Program-made: the position numbers and the translations under genes | The notes under the pieces: model-generated | The model's database searches: none | Told to the model about the DNA's origin: nothing | What the model saw: only the letters and a program-made list of their open reading frames with translations | Assembly (NCBI GenBank): GCA_964398225.1 | Contig: CAYNLY010000004.1 | Location: 1-55,234 of the forward strand | From: CAYNLY01 sp964398225 | GTDB taxonomy: Bacteria > Pseudomonadota > Zetaproteobacteria > Mariprofundales > Mariprofundaceae | Length of the DNA stretch: 55,234 nt | Reading direction: 5' to 3' | Shown: positions 19,212-28,135 of the stretch, piece after piece | Numbering within the stretch: position 1 is the first letter of the stretch | Layout: the number at the start of each line of letters is the position of its first letter

Positions 19212-21137
19212 ATGCCTGATGCCCGATCCCCCCGCTCAAAAACCCGCGCCATCCTCACCCAGTTGAGGCAGGCCTGGTCCCATTCCCTCCCGCTTGAAAG
19301 CCAGGCGAATCGGGCACGCATGCTGATCTGGATCACGCTGCCCCCACTCGTGGCGTTCGCGGCCTTCAATCATCTGAGCGGCCGGGATGACCTGTTCCTC
19401 GTCGAGGGAGGCGTTGCGATTGGCCTGCTCACGGCCGCCTTGGGGCTGGGTCGGGCAAGGCTTCGACGTGCTTCGATGCTGGCCGCCTCGTTCCTGGTCT
19501 GCGCGCTGCTGTTTCATGCATTCCTCACCGGAGGCATTGCCGGAACGGGCAACCTCTGGCTTGCGGCCATGCCCTTCGTTGCGATGCTCGTGCTCGGTTT
19601 CCGAACCGGGACGCTGGTGACGCTGGCCGGCCTCTGCTGCGTCGTGGCTGCGGTGACCCTGCATGCGCTGGGCCTGATCAGCATGCCGTACACCCCCGCC
19701 GAATCGTTCATGACCGCCGTTGTGTTCCTCGTGGCCACTGCGCTCGCCTTTGGTGCCAGCTTCGTCGACACGATCGGTCAGGTGCAGACCCGGGAAATCC
19801 TGGAACGGCTCCGGGCGAGCGAGGAAGAGCTTCGAAAGGCGCACGCCGAGATGGAGCTGAAGATAGCCGAGCGGACGCGAAAGCTTGCCCGCGCCAACCG
19901 CAAACTGAAGCAGGCCATGGAGCAGAAAGAGAAAGCGCTGGTTGATCTGCGTGAGGCTCAGGAACGCTTCTTTCAGGCGCAGAAGATGGAGGCCATCGGC
20001 ACGCTTGTCGGTGGCATCGCGCACGATTTCAACAACATGCTTTCCGGCATCACCGCCAACCTGTACATGGTGCAGCTCAAGACCCGGGATCCCGAAATCC
20101 GGGAACGCCTCGGCAAAGTGGACAAGCTGGTGATGCATGCCGCGGACATGATCCGGCAGCTTCTCACCTTTGCGCGCAAGGACAGGGTCTCGCTGGAGCG
20201 CTTCGACCTCGTTCCCTTCACGAAGGAAGCGTTCAAACTGGCCAGCGTCTCCATCCCGGAAACCATTCGTTGCGAGCTCCATCTGGAAACCGACGAGGCC
20301 ATCATCCGCGGCGACGCCACCCAGCTGCAGCAGATCCTGATGAATCTCGTGAACAATGCGCGCGATGCGCTCAAGGGTGTCCAGAAGCCCGAAATCCATG
20401 TCACGCTCCGGCGGTTCGTGCCCGACGCCTCGTTCCGCCTCCGTCATCCCGACCACAAGGCGAAGGCGTTTGCCGTGCTTTCCGTCCGGGACAACGGTTG
20501 CGGCATCCCCGAAGAACAGTTGAGCCACATCTTCGAACCGTTTTTCACGACCAAGTCCACGGGCAAGGGAACGGGCCTGGGGCTTGCGATGACCTACGGC
20601 GCGGTTCAGAGCCACGGGGGCTTCATCGATGTCGTCAGCCGTCCGGGCGCAGGCACGAACTTCCAGATTTATCTTCCGCTTGCGGAGGAAACCAAGGGCT
20701 CCGTGCTCAGCGTCCGGGACTACGAAGTTCACCCCGGCAACGGGGAAACGCTGCTTTTGGTCGACGACGACGACTACCTGCGCGAGGCCACCCGGGATGT
20801 GCTCGAACAGCTGAACTACAAGGTGCTCGAAGCTTCGGACGGTCGGGAAGCCGTGCAGGTGTTTCAGCGCCACCGGAACGAGATCAAGCTGGTGCTGATG
20901 GATTTGATCATGCCCGACATGAACGGCACCGTGGCCTTTGAGCGAATCCGCCGGATCGCACCGGAGATGCGCGCAATCTTCATCACCGGCTACGACAAGC
21001 ACAGCACGTTTGACGAGGAGAAGACCGGCTCCTGGGGAAGCCTGCTGTACAAGCCCCTGAGCGTGGACTCCCTGAGTGCCGCCATACGCAGGGAACTGGG
21101 AATGCGGAAAGAAAACCCCGAATCCACGATTCCCTGA
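19212..21137 (+). CDS. hybrid sensor histidine kinase with C-terminal receiver domain
   Basis: A 641-residue membrane sensor. Residues about 36-190 form six hydrophobic helices with almost no periplasmic domain, suggesting it senses a signal in or near the membrane. A coiled coil (about 195-262, rich in Glu/Lys/Arg) leads to a HisKA domain with the phospho-acceptor in GIAHDFNN (about residue 275). The HATPase has the N box NLVNNARDAL, DNGCGIPEEQLSHIFEPFF and GTGLGLAM. A receiver domain follows (about 515-635) with acidic VDDDD, phospho-acceptor Asp in MDLIMPDMNG and a conserved Lys in LYKPL. No separate response regulator is adjacent. The upstream sequence has AAGGAG about 12 bases before the ATG. 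Confidence 0.93.
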   Translation: MPDARSPRSKTRAILTQLRQAWSHSLPLESQANRARMLIWITLPPLVAFAAFNHLSGRDDLFLVEGGVAIGLLTAALGLGRARLRRASMLAASFLVCALLFHAFLTGGIAGTGNLWLAAMPFVAMLVLGFRTGTLVTLAGLCCVVAAVTLHALGLISMPYTPAESFMTAVVFLVATALAFGASFVDTIGQVQTREILERLRASEEELRKAHAEMELKIAERTRKLARANRKLKQAMEQKEKALVDLREAQERFFQAQKMEAIGTLVGGIAHDFNNMLSGITANLYMVQLKTRDPEIRERLGKVDKLVMHAADMIRQLLTFARKDRVSLERFDLVPFTKEAFKLASVSIPETIRCELHLETDEAIIRGDATQLQQILMNLVNNARDALKGVQKPEIHVTLRRFVPDASFRLRHPDHKAKAFAVLSVRDNGCGIPEEQLSHIFEPFFTTKSTGKGTGLGLAMTYGAVQSHGGFIDVVSRPGAGTNFQIYLPLAEETKGSVLSVRDYEVHPGNGETLLLVDDDDYLREATRDVLEQLNYKVLEASDGREAVQVFQRHRNEIKLVLMDLIMPDMNGTVAFERIRRIAPEMRAIFITGYDKHSTFDEEKTGSWGSLLYKPLSVDSLSAAIRRELGMRKENPESTIP

Positions 21138-21175
21138 GCTTCCGCGAACCCGGATGAGGGTCTAGGATAAAAGCC

Positions 21176-21907
21176 ATGCACGAGGTTTGGAATGCCGCCC
21201 TGAGCGCGGCAGCCCGGATCAGTCCGGGGCAGTGGACGCTTGCGGCAGTCGCCGCGCTGGCGCTGGTCACGGCCATCGTCACCGTGCTTGCGGTCCGCCG
21301 TGAGCGCCGGCGGCAGCCGAAGCCGCACCGGGGCGCCGTGCCCGAACCGGTGTCCAGCGAGGACATCCCGCCGCTGCTCACGCCGCCGGAGCTGGCCTGC
21401 TTCAACTGCCTGCACGAGGTCGCGGGCAAGGAATATCACATCCTCGCCAAGGTGTCCCTGTCCGACATCGCCATCGTCAAGCGCGGCGTGGACCGAGGTC
21501 TGCTCGAGCGCGTCGCACGCGAACACCATCACATCGACTTCGTGCTCTGCACCCGGGACACGATGGCCGTGGCCTGCGCGATCGAGCTCCAGGACGCCGC
21601 GGGTTCCGGGAGCCTCGGACCCGCCGACCTGCTCGAAAAGGTCGGGATTCCGGTCTTCCGTCTGCCGCGCAAGACCAGCTATTCCCCCAAGGAACTGCGC
21701 GAGCTGCTTGCGCCGTTCCTGAAGGAGCCGCCGCCCACCCCCGACGAGATGGTCGCCACGATCTCGATGGAGGCCTATCGAACCTGCAGCAAGTGCCAGA
21801 CCCGGATGGTGCTCAAGCGGGCGAAGTCCGGGAAATACAAGGGAACGCTGTTCTGGGTGTGCGGACGCTACCCGGAATGCCGGACGATCGAGCTGTTCAC
21901 CCGCTGA
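21176..21907 (+). CDS. DUF2726 protein with C-terminal topoisomerase-type zinc ribbon
   Basis: A 243-residue protein with one N-terminal membrane helix (about 17-40), a basic linker, and a DUF2726 domain (about 65-185) with the EYHILAKVSLSDI strand and HHIDFVLCTRDTMAV. This domain resembles restriction-endonuclease-like folds. The C-terminus has a four-Cys ribbon of the type in topoisomerase I tails: CSKCQTRM, then VCGRYPECRT. The role is unknown; nucleic-acid binding is inferred. The gene is convergent with the cytochrome c gene, 13 bases away. Confidence 0.82.
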   Translation: MHEVWNAALSAAARISPGQWTLAAVAALALVTAIVTVLAVRRERRRQPKPHRGAVPEPVSSEDIPPLLTPPELACFNCLHEVAGKEYHILAKVSLSDIAIVKRGVDRGLLERVAREHHHIDFVLCTRDTMAVACAIELQDAAGSGSLGPADLLEKVGIPVFRLPRKTSYSPKELRELLAPFLKEPPPTPDEMVATISMEAYRTCSKCQTRMVLKRAKSGKYKGTLFWVCGRYPECRTIELFTR

Positions 21908-21920
21908 AGCGGATCCGGCC

Positions 21921-22283
21921 CTAGAGCGTTTTCAGGTAGGCGATCACGTCCGCCCGCTTTTTCGGATCCTGCATCGCCGGAATGATCGGCATCGTCAGCC
22001 CCCAGCGGTTGCTTTCGCGCAAGGCCTTCGCGTATTCATCGCCACTCCGGATCAGGCCCTCGGGATCGGCAAGCCAGCGATCAAGCCACTCATCTGTGAC
22101 GCGTTCGCTGATGCCCTTGAGTCCCGGCCCGAACTTTTCCTCGTAGTCGTCGGCGCGGTGGCAGTACTGGCACACGGCGTTGAAGATTTCCCTGCCGCGT
22201 GATGCATCCCCGCCGGCATAAGCCGGCACGGGCAGGCCCAGGCCAAGCGCGAGCAGAAGCGCGAAGGCTATTCGTCCCGCCAT
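21921..22283 (-). CDS. small periplasmic c-type cytochrome
   Basis: A 120-residue monohaem cytochrome c. A signal peptide (about residues 1-23, ending PAYAGG) precedes CQYCH, the covalent haem site, and MPIIPAM supplies a candidate axial Met. It overlaps the upstream thioredoxin-like gene by 16 bases, so the two are translated together. The pairing suggests an electron carrier linked to a periplasmic or cytoplasmic redox protein, though the partner has no clear signal peptide. Confidence 0.9.
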   Translation of the reverse strand: MAGRIAFALLLALGLGLPVPAYAGGDASRGREIFNAVCQYCHRADDYEEKFGPGLKGISERVTDEWLDRWLADPEGLIRSGDEYAKALRESNRWGLTMPIIPAMQDPKKRADVIAYLKTL

Positions 22284-22822
22284 TTGATCGAGCAGCCGAT
22301 CGTCGGATGCTGCGGCTGCGGCGGCGGATCGCCCCGGACCATCGCCTCGGCTGCGGGCAGCAGTTCCTGGCGGGTGACCTTGGATTCGTCCTTCCAGTAG
22401 TCGTCGATCCGCCCGTGGTAATACAGCTTGCCGTCGGCGTCGAACAGGTACAGATCGGGCGTGCACTGGGCCTCGAAGGCGCGGGCCACTTCCTGGGTCT
22501 CGTCAACCAGATACGGGAAATCGATGCCCCATTCCTTGATCTTCTTCTTCATCTCCGGCACCGAATCCTCGGGGTAGTCCGGATGGATGTTGGGATTGAT
22601 GGCCACGGTGTTGATGCCCATCTCGCGCAGCGTGCGGGCATGGCGGATCAGCCGCGGCCAGACGGCCAGCGCATACGGGCAGTGGTTGCAGGTGAACGCA
22701 ACGAGCAGCCCCTTTTCGCCCATCTCATCGCGAAGCCGGTGCTCGTTCCCGTCCGGATCCTTGAGCGTGAAATCCGGCATCTCCCAGCCGAGATCGACAT
22801 GGATCGAAGCCACCAGTGCCAT
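22268..22822 (-). CDS. thioredoxin-fold protein with CNHCP motif
   Basis: A 184-residue peroxiredoxin/thioredoxin-like protein. The start MALVASIH has GGGAGG about 6 bases upstream. The domain begins with MPDFTLKDPDGNEHRL, has the active-site CNHCPY at about residues 45-50 after a LLVAFT strand, and a cis-proline region QCTPDLYLFD. It resembles the family of thioredoxin-like proteins annotated as AhpC/TSA with CxxCP, whose substrate is unknown. No signal peptide is visible, so it is probably cytoplasmic. It is coupled to the cytochrome c gene downstream. Confidence 0.88.
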   Translation of the reverse strand: MALVASIHVDLGWEMPDFTLKDPDGNEHRLRDEMGEKGLLVAFTCNHCPYALAVWPRLIRHARTLREMGINTVAINPNIHPDYPEDSVPEMKKKIKEWGIDFPYLVDETQEVARAFEAQCTPDLYLFDADGKLYYHGRIDDYWKDESKVTRQELLPAAEAMVRGDPPPQPQHPTIGCSIKWRDE

Positions 22823-22901
22823 CGAAAACCTCCCGTTCCAGCGAATGGACGAACGAACATCGAACCTTATCGCGGCCGTCCGGCGAGGCAAGCGCGCCAG
22901 C

Positions 22902-23471
22902 TTACTCCTCGCGGCCGCCGGTGCCCGCAAGCCGGGCAAGCCAGGCCGTGCGCGCCGATAGCTCCAGCGAACAGGTCCACTTGTAGGCAAGCTCGAGCGT
23001 CTCGCCCCGCGCATAGACGCCGTGGCCGCGAACGATGCAGACCCGCGCCTCGCCGAGCGCCCGTGCCACGGCACCCGCCGCCTCGTCGAAATAGACCTCG
23101 TAGGGCACCGTCAGCACCGGCACCCTGGGGAAATAGAGCTGCCCCTCGAAATCCGGCGGCACGAAGTCGCGGCCGTCGAGCGTGAGCGCGACCGCATGCG
23201 GGCAGTGGCTGTGAATCAGGGCGCGCGCATCCGGGCAGCTGAGGTACACGGCGCGATGCAGCTCGGCATCCCCCGAGGCATCCTCGGGCAGGGGCCCTTC
23301 CAGGGGGCAGAACCGAAAATCGCCTGCGCCGATCCGATCGGCGCAGGCGCCCGTGCGCGTGACCCAGAACCCTGCGCCGTCCCGCGCCGAGATGTTCCCG
23401 GAATGCGAGTCGTTGTATCCAAAGCGCCTCAGCCAGCGGTAGTAGCGCGCAAGCTCGTCCCTGATTTCCAT
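22902..23471 (-). CDS. class II aldolase/adducin family protein
   Basis: A 189-residue zinc enzyme of the class II aldolase fold. Visible are SHSGNISAR near the N-terminus, the zinc-ligand segment IHSHCPHAV (about 88-96), and the third histidine in RGHGVYA near residue 150. The layout fits methylthioribulose-1-phosphate dehydratase (MtnB) or fuculose-phosphate aldolase, but no other methionine-salvage gene is close, so the substrate is left open. It is divergent from prfC with 56 bases between the starts. Confidence 0.87.
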   Translation of the reverse strand: MEIRDELARYYRWLRRFGYNDSHSGNISARDGAGFWVTRTGACADRIGAGDFRFCPLEGPLPEDASGDAELHRAVYLSCPDARALIHSHCPHAVALTLDGRDFVPPDFEGQLYFPRVPVLTVPYEVYFDEAAGAVARALGEARVCIVRGHGVYARGETLELAYKWTCSLELSARTAWLARLAGTGGREE

Positions 23472-23527
23472 CTCGCCCCCGTTTCTCCGACAGGCTAGCC
23501 TGCGCCGCCCCGTTTTTCGAGGTGATG

Positions 23528-25108
23528 ATGGAACTGAGCAAGGAAATCGCCCGTCGCCGGACCTTTGCGATCATCTCGCATCCGGACGCCGGCAAGACGA
23601 CGCTGACGGAAAAGCTGCTGCTGTTCGGCGGCGCGATCCAGCTTGCCGGCGCGGTCAAGGCGCGGAAGGCCGCGCGCCATGCGACCAGCGACTGGATGAA
23701 GATCGAGCAGGAACGCGGGATTTCCGTGGCTTCGTCGGTGATGCAGTTCGAATACCGGGGGCACGCGATCAACCTGCTGGATACCCCGGGCCACCAGGAC
23801 TTCTCCGAGGACACCTACCGCGTGCTCACCGCCGTGGACAGCGCGATGATGGTGATCGACTCAGGCAAGGGCGTGGAGTCGCAGACGGAAAAGCTGATGG
23901 AGATCTGCCGGATGCGGAACACGCCGATCGTCACCTTCATCAACAAGCTGGACCGGGAAGGACGCGATCCGCTGGAGCTGATGGCGGAAATCGAGGACAA
24001 GCTTGCGATCGAGTGCGTGCCGCTCACCTGGCCGATCGGCATGGGCAAGCGCTTTCGCGGCGTCTACGACCTGCGCGCGGGCCTGTTGCGGCTGTTCCGC
24101 CCCGGCGCGGACACGCGGGACTTCGAAACGCGCGAGTTCACGAGCCTTGCCGATCCGGCCCTGGACGAGCTGCTTAAGGATCAGGCCGACGAGCTGCGCG
24201 AGGCCGTCGAGCTGCTTGAGGGCGCCGCAGCGCCCTTCAGCCGGGACGACTTTCTTGCGGGCGCCCAGACGCCGGTCTTCTTCGGCAGCGCGATCAACAA
24301 CTTCGGCGTACGCGAGCTGCTGGACGCCTTCGTGGAACTTGCGCCACCGCCCGGGCCCCGCCAGGCGGTCGAGCGGATCGTGCGGCCGGACGAGCCGGAG
24401 TTTTCGGCGTTCTGCTTCAAGATCCAGGCCAACATGGACCCGCAGCATCGCGACCGGATCGCGTTCTTCCGCATCTGCTCCGGCCGCTTCGACCGTGGCA
24501 TGACCGTCCGCCACCACCGCCTCGGCAAGGAGATCCGCCTGTCCAACGCGACGATGTTCATGGCGCGATCCCGCGAGCATGTCGAGTCGGCCTGGCCGGG
24601 CGACATCATCGGCATCCACAACCACGGCACGATCAAGATCGGCGACACGCTGAGTCAAACCGAGCCGCTGAAGTTCACCGGCATCCCCAACTTCGCGCCC
24701 GAGCTGTTCCGCAGGGTCCGGCTCAGGGATCCGATGCGCCGCAAACAGCTGCACAAGGGGCTGATCCAGCTGGCCGAGGAAGGCGCGATTCAGGTCTTCC
24801 GGACCCTGCTCGGCGGGGACTTCATCCTCGGGGCGGTCGGAGCGCTGCAGTTCGACGTGACGGTCGAACGGCTGCGCAACGAATACAAGGTCGAGGCCGA
24901 CTACACGACGACCGAGTTCCAGGTGGCGCGCTGGATCGAGGCCGACGACCCCGAAGTGCTGGCCGAGTTCAAAAAACGCCACGAAAGCGGGCTCGCCGAG
25001 GATGCCGACGGATTCCTCGCCTTCCTCGCGCCCAGCGCCTGGAAGCTGAACTACACGATGGAGCAGTGGCCCGGCATCCGCTTTCTCAAAACGCGCGAGC
25101 ACGTCTGA
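23528..25108 (+). CDS. prfC: peptide chain release factor 3
   Basis: RF3 is a translational GTPase that recycles RF1/RF2 from the ribosome after termination. The 526-residue product has G1 SHPDAGKTT, G3 DTPGHQDF, G4 NKLD, and RF3-specific stretches such as ARHATSDWMKIEQERGISV and the C-terminal AEDADGFLAFLA. Three starts are clustered (GTG 23522, ATG 23525, ATG 23528); the last has GAGG five bases upstream and gives the usual MELSKEIARRR N-terminus. It is convergent with ssb. Confidence 0.96.
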   Translation: MELSKEIARRRTFAIISHPDAGKTTLTEKLLLFGGAIQLAGAVKARKAARHATSDWMKIEQERGISVASSVMQFEYRGHAINLLDTPGHQDFSEDTYRVLTAVDSAMMVIDSGKGVESQTEKLMEICRMRNTPIVTFINKLDREGRDPLELMAEIEDKLAIECVPLTWPIGMGKRFRGVYDLRAGLLRLFRPGADTRDFETREFTSLADPALDELLKDQADELREAVELLEGAAAPFSRDDFLAGAQTPVFFGSAINNFGVRELLDAFVELAPPPGPRQAVERIVRPDEPEFSAFCFKIQANMDPQHRDRIAFFRICSGRFDRGMTVRHHRLGKEIRLSNATMFMARSREHVESAWPGDIIGIHNHGTIKIGDTLSQTEPLKFTGIPNFAPELFRRVRLRDPMRRKQLHKGLIQLAEEGAIQVFRTLLGGDFILGAVGALQFDVTVERLRNEYKVEADYTTTEFQVARWIEADDPEVLAEFKKRHESGLAEDADGFLAFLAPSAWKLNYTMEQWPGIRFLKTREHV

Positions 25109-25141
25109 GCGCGCCCGGGGAAGGAGCCGGAACGCCGGGAA

Positions 25142-25612
25142 TCAGAACGGCAGATCTTCGTCGGGCGGAACGTCGTCGAATCCCGGCTCGTTGGCAAACG
25201 GGTCGGCATTGCCGGAGGCCGGAGCCTGTTCCCGCGGCCCGCCCCCGCCGTGGCTGGGGAAGCCGTTTCCACCGCCCTGGCCCTCGCCGCGGCGGTCGAG
25301 CATCTTCATTTCGGAGGCGCGGATCTCGGTCGTGTAGCGGTCGTTGCCGTCGCGGTCGGTCCACTTGCGCGTTTCCAGCCGGCCCTCGATGTACACCCGG
25401 CTTCCCTTGCGCAGATACTGGCCGGCGATCTCGCCCAGCCGTCCCCAGAGCACGACGCGATGCCATTCGGTGCGCTCCTGGGGCTCTCCATCCCGGTTCT
25501 TCCAGCGTTCGGTCGTCGCCACCCGGATGTTGCACACGCAGGTGCCGTCCTGGGTGTAGCGGGTTTCGGGGTCGGCCCCGAGATTTCCGATCAGCATCAC
25601 CTTGTTCAGCAT
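25142..25612 (-). CDS. ssb: single-stranded DNA-binding protein
   Basis: A 156-residue SSB with a complete OB fold (about 1-110: LNKVMLIGNLGADPETRY, ERTEWHRVVLWG, YIEGRLETRKW), a Gly-rich flexible linker and the acidic tip ending DEDLPF, which recruits replication and repair partners. The start is the first Met, giving the standard N-terminus. It is convergent with prfC and followed by no clear intrinsic terminator. Confidence 0.97.
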   Translation of the reverse strand: MLNKVMLIGNLGADPETRYTQDGTCVCNIRVATTERWKNRDGEPQERTEWHRVVLWGRLGEIAGQYLRKGSRVYIEGRLETRKWTDRDGNDRYTTEIRASEMKMLDRRGEGQGGGNGFPSHGGGGPREQAPASGNADPFANEPGFDDVPPDEDLPF

Positions 25613-25677
25613 GCGTCCCTCCGCAACGGTCGTCGCCGCACCTTAGCGCGGCATCGCCGCAAAATCACCCCCGGCTT

Positions 25678-27033
25678 CTACAGCAACTCGGTCGCCTTGG
25701 CCGCAAGCCTCGACCGCTCGCTGGCCTTCAGCGCGATCACGCCCGCGTGCTCCCAGCCCGCAAACTGCTTCACCGCCCGCGTCAGGCCGTTGGTATGCGC
25801 GGTCAGATACGGGGTGTCGATCTGCGCGTTGTTGCCCAGCAGGATGATCTTCGAGCCCTCGCCCATCCGGGTAATGATCGTTTTCATCTGGTGCGGCGTC
25901 AGGTTCTGCGCCTCGTCCACGATGAACCAGGTGCGCGTGAAGGTCCGGCCGCGGGCGAAGGTCAGCGCGGCGATCTCGATCCGGTTCTGGGTGAGCGCAT
26001 CAGCCATGTCGCGCGCATCCTCGCCGAGCAGAATCGAGAGGTTGTCGGTGATCGCGCCCATCCAGGGCTCCATCTTTTCCCGCTCGGTTCCGGGCAAAAA
26101 GCCGATGTCCTGCCCCATCGGCACGGTCGCGCGCGTGACCAGAATCCGGTCGTAGATGCCCACCTCCAGCGTAAGGTGCAGGCCGCAGGCGAGCGCAAGC
26201 AGCGTCTTTCCGGAGCCGGCCAGCCCCATCATCGCCACGAGATCCAGCTCGGGATCCATCAGCAGATTCATCGCCATGTTCTGCTCGAGGTTGCGCGCCG
26301 TGATCCCCCACACCGCATGTTTCTCCGAGCGGTAGGACACGATGTCCGCCATCCGCACCCGGCGGCCTTCCACCTGGGTCACGCGCAGGGCCACCTCGCG
26401 TTCGCCCGGAAGCACGACGAACGAGTTCAGGTCGGGAAGGTCCATTTCTTCCGGCCAGTTGACGGCGTATTCGCTGCCGTGGTTGTGCTCGCGGACCTCC
26501 ATGCCCTCGCCCATCGCCTGCCAGGTAGCCTCATCCAGGCGCAGCTTGCCGCTGGGCAGCACGCGCAGATCGTCCACGACCTTGTCGCTGCGGTAGTCCT
26601 CGGCGGAAAGGCCCAGCGCGCGCGCCTTGATCCGGAGGTTGATGTCCTTGGACACAAGCACGACCGGCCGGTCCGGATGCTCTTTCTGGAGCGCCATCGT
26701 CACGGCAATGATCCGGTTGTCTCCCGAGCCCCGGGCCAGCGGTTCGGGAAGCAGCTCCATCGCGCGGTGGTTGAGCTCGAAAAACAGGCGCCCCCCGCCG
26801 GGAAGCTCGCAGCCGTCCTCGAGATGCGCCGCCTTTTCGCTGAGCTCGTCGAGAATCCGGGACGCCTCGCGGACGTTCCGGGCAAGTTCGTCGAAGCCCC
26901 TCTTGACCTTGTCCATTTCCTCGAGCACCGCGATCGGCAGCACGACGTCGTGCTCGTCGAAGCGCAGAAGCGCCGAGGGATCGTGGATCAGCACATTGGT
27001 ATCAAGCACAAAGATTTTTCGCCCATTCCGCAT
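25678..27033 (-). CDS. PIN domain-PhoH family ATPase/ribonuclease
   Basis: A 451-residue PhoH2-type protein. An N-terminal PIN ribonuclease domain (about 1-140) carries acidic residues in LDTNVLIHD, EEMDK and DNRI. It is followed by a PhoH ATPase (about 240-451) with Walker A GLAGSGKT and Walker B WFIVDEAQNL. Such proteins unwind and cut RNA, often as toxin-like factors. No partner antitoxin gene is visible. The ATG at 27031-27033 sits just before the first PIN strand. The gene is divergent from the tRNA-Gly promoter. Confidence 0.92.
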   Translation of the reverse strand: MRNGRKIFVLDTNVLIHDPSALLRFDEHDVVLPIAVLEEMDKVKRGFDELARNVREASRILDELSEKAAHLEDGCELPGGGRLFFELNHRAMELLPEPLARGSGDNRIIAVTMALQKEHPDRPVVLVSKDINLRIKARALGLSAEDYRSDKVVDDLRVLPSGKLRLDEATWQAMGEGMEVREHNHGSEYAVNWPEEMDLPDLNSFVVLPGEREVALRVTQVEGRRVRMADIVSYRSEKHAVWGITARNLEQNMAMNLLMDPELDLVAMMGLAGSGKTLLALACGLHLTLEVGIYDRILVTRATVPMGQDIGFLPGTEREKMEPWMGAITDNLSILLGEDARDMADALTQNRIEIAALTFARGRTFTRTWFIVDEAQNLTPHQMKTIITRMGEGSKIILLGNNAQIDTPYLTAHTNGLTRAVKQFAGWEHAGVIALKASERSRLAAKATELL

Positions 27034-27120
27034 CGTTCGGGGTTCCTCCGCCGCCGGCTGTGGCCCGCAGGCCGCTCGCGAGTCTGGCAGAAAAGAGCCG
27101 TCCGTGCAGCCTGCCGGGTA

Positions 27121-27148
27121 TTGACAGCCTAAGCAGGCGCGGCATGAT
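27121..27148 (+). promoter_or_regulatory. sigma70-type promoter for tRNA-Gly
   Basis: A perfect TTGACA (27121-27126) is followed after 16 bases by CATGAT (27143-27148), a moderate -10. The tRNA-Gly gene begins 11 bases downstream. Confidence 0.55.
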
Positions 27149-27159
27149 TCGCCCTGCTC

Positions 27160-27235
27160 GCGGGAATAGCTCAGTTGGTAGAGCGCAACCTTGCCAAGGT
27201 TGAGGTCGCCGGTTCGAGCCCGGTTTCCCGCTCCA
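27160..27235 (+). tRNA. tRNA-Gly (anticodon GCC)
   Basis: A complete 76-base cloverleaf including an encoded CCA. The acceptor stem GCGGGAA pairs with TTCCCGC, the anticodon stem CAACC pairs with GGTTG, the loop TTGCCAA gives anticodon GCC, and the T arm contains GGTTCGAGCC. Confidence 0.98.
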
Positions 27236-27240
27236 GATCT

Positions 27241-27261
27241 GGGGCCGCGAGGCCCCTTTTT
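27241..27261 (+). terminator. intrinsic terminator between tRNA-Gly and tRNA-Cys
   Basis: The perfect stem GGGGCC/GGCCCC with a GCGA loop is followed by five T. It ends only 6 bases before the first base of tRNA-Cys. Confidence 0.75.
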
Positions 27262-27267
27262 CGTACC

Positions 27268-27341
<74 letters not shown>

Positions 27342-27426
27342 CTTTCCCTCCCGAACGATCGCGCGGCTTGCACCGTCCACGCAACCCGGCATCCTTGCCG
27401 CATCCGGCGCGATGCGGAGGCATACG

Positions 27427-27963
27427 ATGATCTATTTCGAGGGATCCCGCCCGATGGAAAGCTTTGTCGGCTCGGTGCGGTCGCTGGTTCGGAACCCCGC
27501 GGCCTTCATGGAGGGCCTTCCCGGCACGGCCTTTTACCGGGATGCGATCTTCTTCGCCTCGGTGATCGTTTTTCTGGCCGCGATCCTGAGCACACCCTTT
27601 CACGGCATGACTTGGCTGTTTCTGCTTCCGGTCGCCTGGGGAGGCTGGCTTCTGGGGCTTCTGGTCTGGTCGGCCTACGCGCGGATGATGCTGGGCGCGA
27701 CCACCGGTCGCAGACCGGCTGCGAGCACCCTGTATTCGATGGCGGCCTACGCGGGCACGCCAATGGCGCTGGCCTTCGTCCCCTACCTTTGCTGGGCGGG
27801 CGTGCTCGCGCACCTGGCGCTGCTGTTCGTGGGCTTGCGCCGCCGATTCAAGGCCACGAATGCCCAGGCGGCGCTGATCGTCGCGATCCCCGCGCTTGCG
27901 CTGGCCGCGATCGGCGTGGCGGCGCTCGCGGCGATAAGCCATGTTCGATTCACGGGCGGCTGA
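27427..27963 (+). CDS. Yip1 family membrane protein
   Basis: A 178-residue membrane protein with five hydrophobic helices and the N-terminal MESFVGSVRSLVRNPAAFME, typical of bacterial Yip1-domain proteins. Their function is not established. The ATG at 27427 has GGAGG six bases upstream; an ATG at 27412 lacks such a site. It lies between tRNA-Cys and tRNA-Leu, and its stop is 3 bases before tRNA-Leu, so the gene and the tRNA are likely on one transcript. Confidence 0.88.
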   Translation: MIYFEGSRPMESFVGSVRSLVRNPAAFMEGLPGTAFYRDAIFFASVIVFLAAILSTPFHGMTWLFLLPVAWGGWLLGLLVWSAYARMMLGATTGRRPAASTLYSMAAYAGTPMALAFVPYLCWAGVLAHLALLFVGLRRRFKATNAQAALIVAIPALALAAIGVAALAAISHVRFTGG

Positions 27964-27966
27964 CCG

Positions 27967-28052
27967 GCCGGGATGGTGGAACTGGTAGACACACGGGACT
28001 TAAAATCCCGAGGGCATCGCCCGTGCGGGTTCGAATCCCGCTCCCGGCACCA
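27967..28052 (+). tRNA. tRNA-Leu (anticodon TAA)
   Basis: An 86-base class II tRNA with a long variable arm and encoded CCA. The acceptor stem GCCGGGA pairs with TCCCGGC, the anticodon stem CGGGA pairs with TCCCG, the loop CTTAAAA gives TAA, and the T arm contains GGTTCGAATCC. Confidence 0.98.
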
Positions 28053-28071
28053 CTTGCGCCCTTGAACTTTG

Positions 28072-28094
28072 AAGCCTGCGGGCGCAGGCTTTTG
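28072..28094 (+). terminator. probable intrinsic terminator after tRNA-Leu
   Basis: The stem AAGCCTGC/GCAGGCTT with a GGGC loop is followed by a short T run, 20 bases after the tRNA. Confidence 0.6.
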
Positions 28095-28135
28095 TTGCGG
28101 CGCAGTCTGCGAAACCATGCGCCGGCGGGGAGGGC

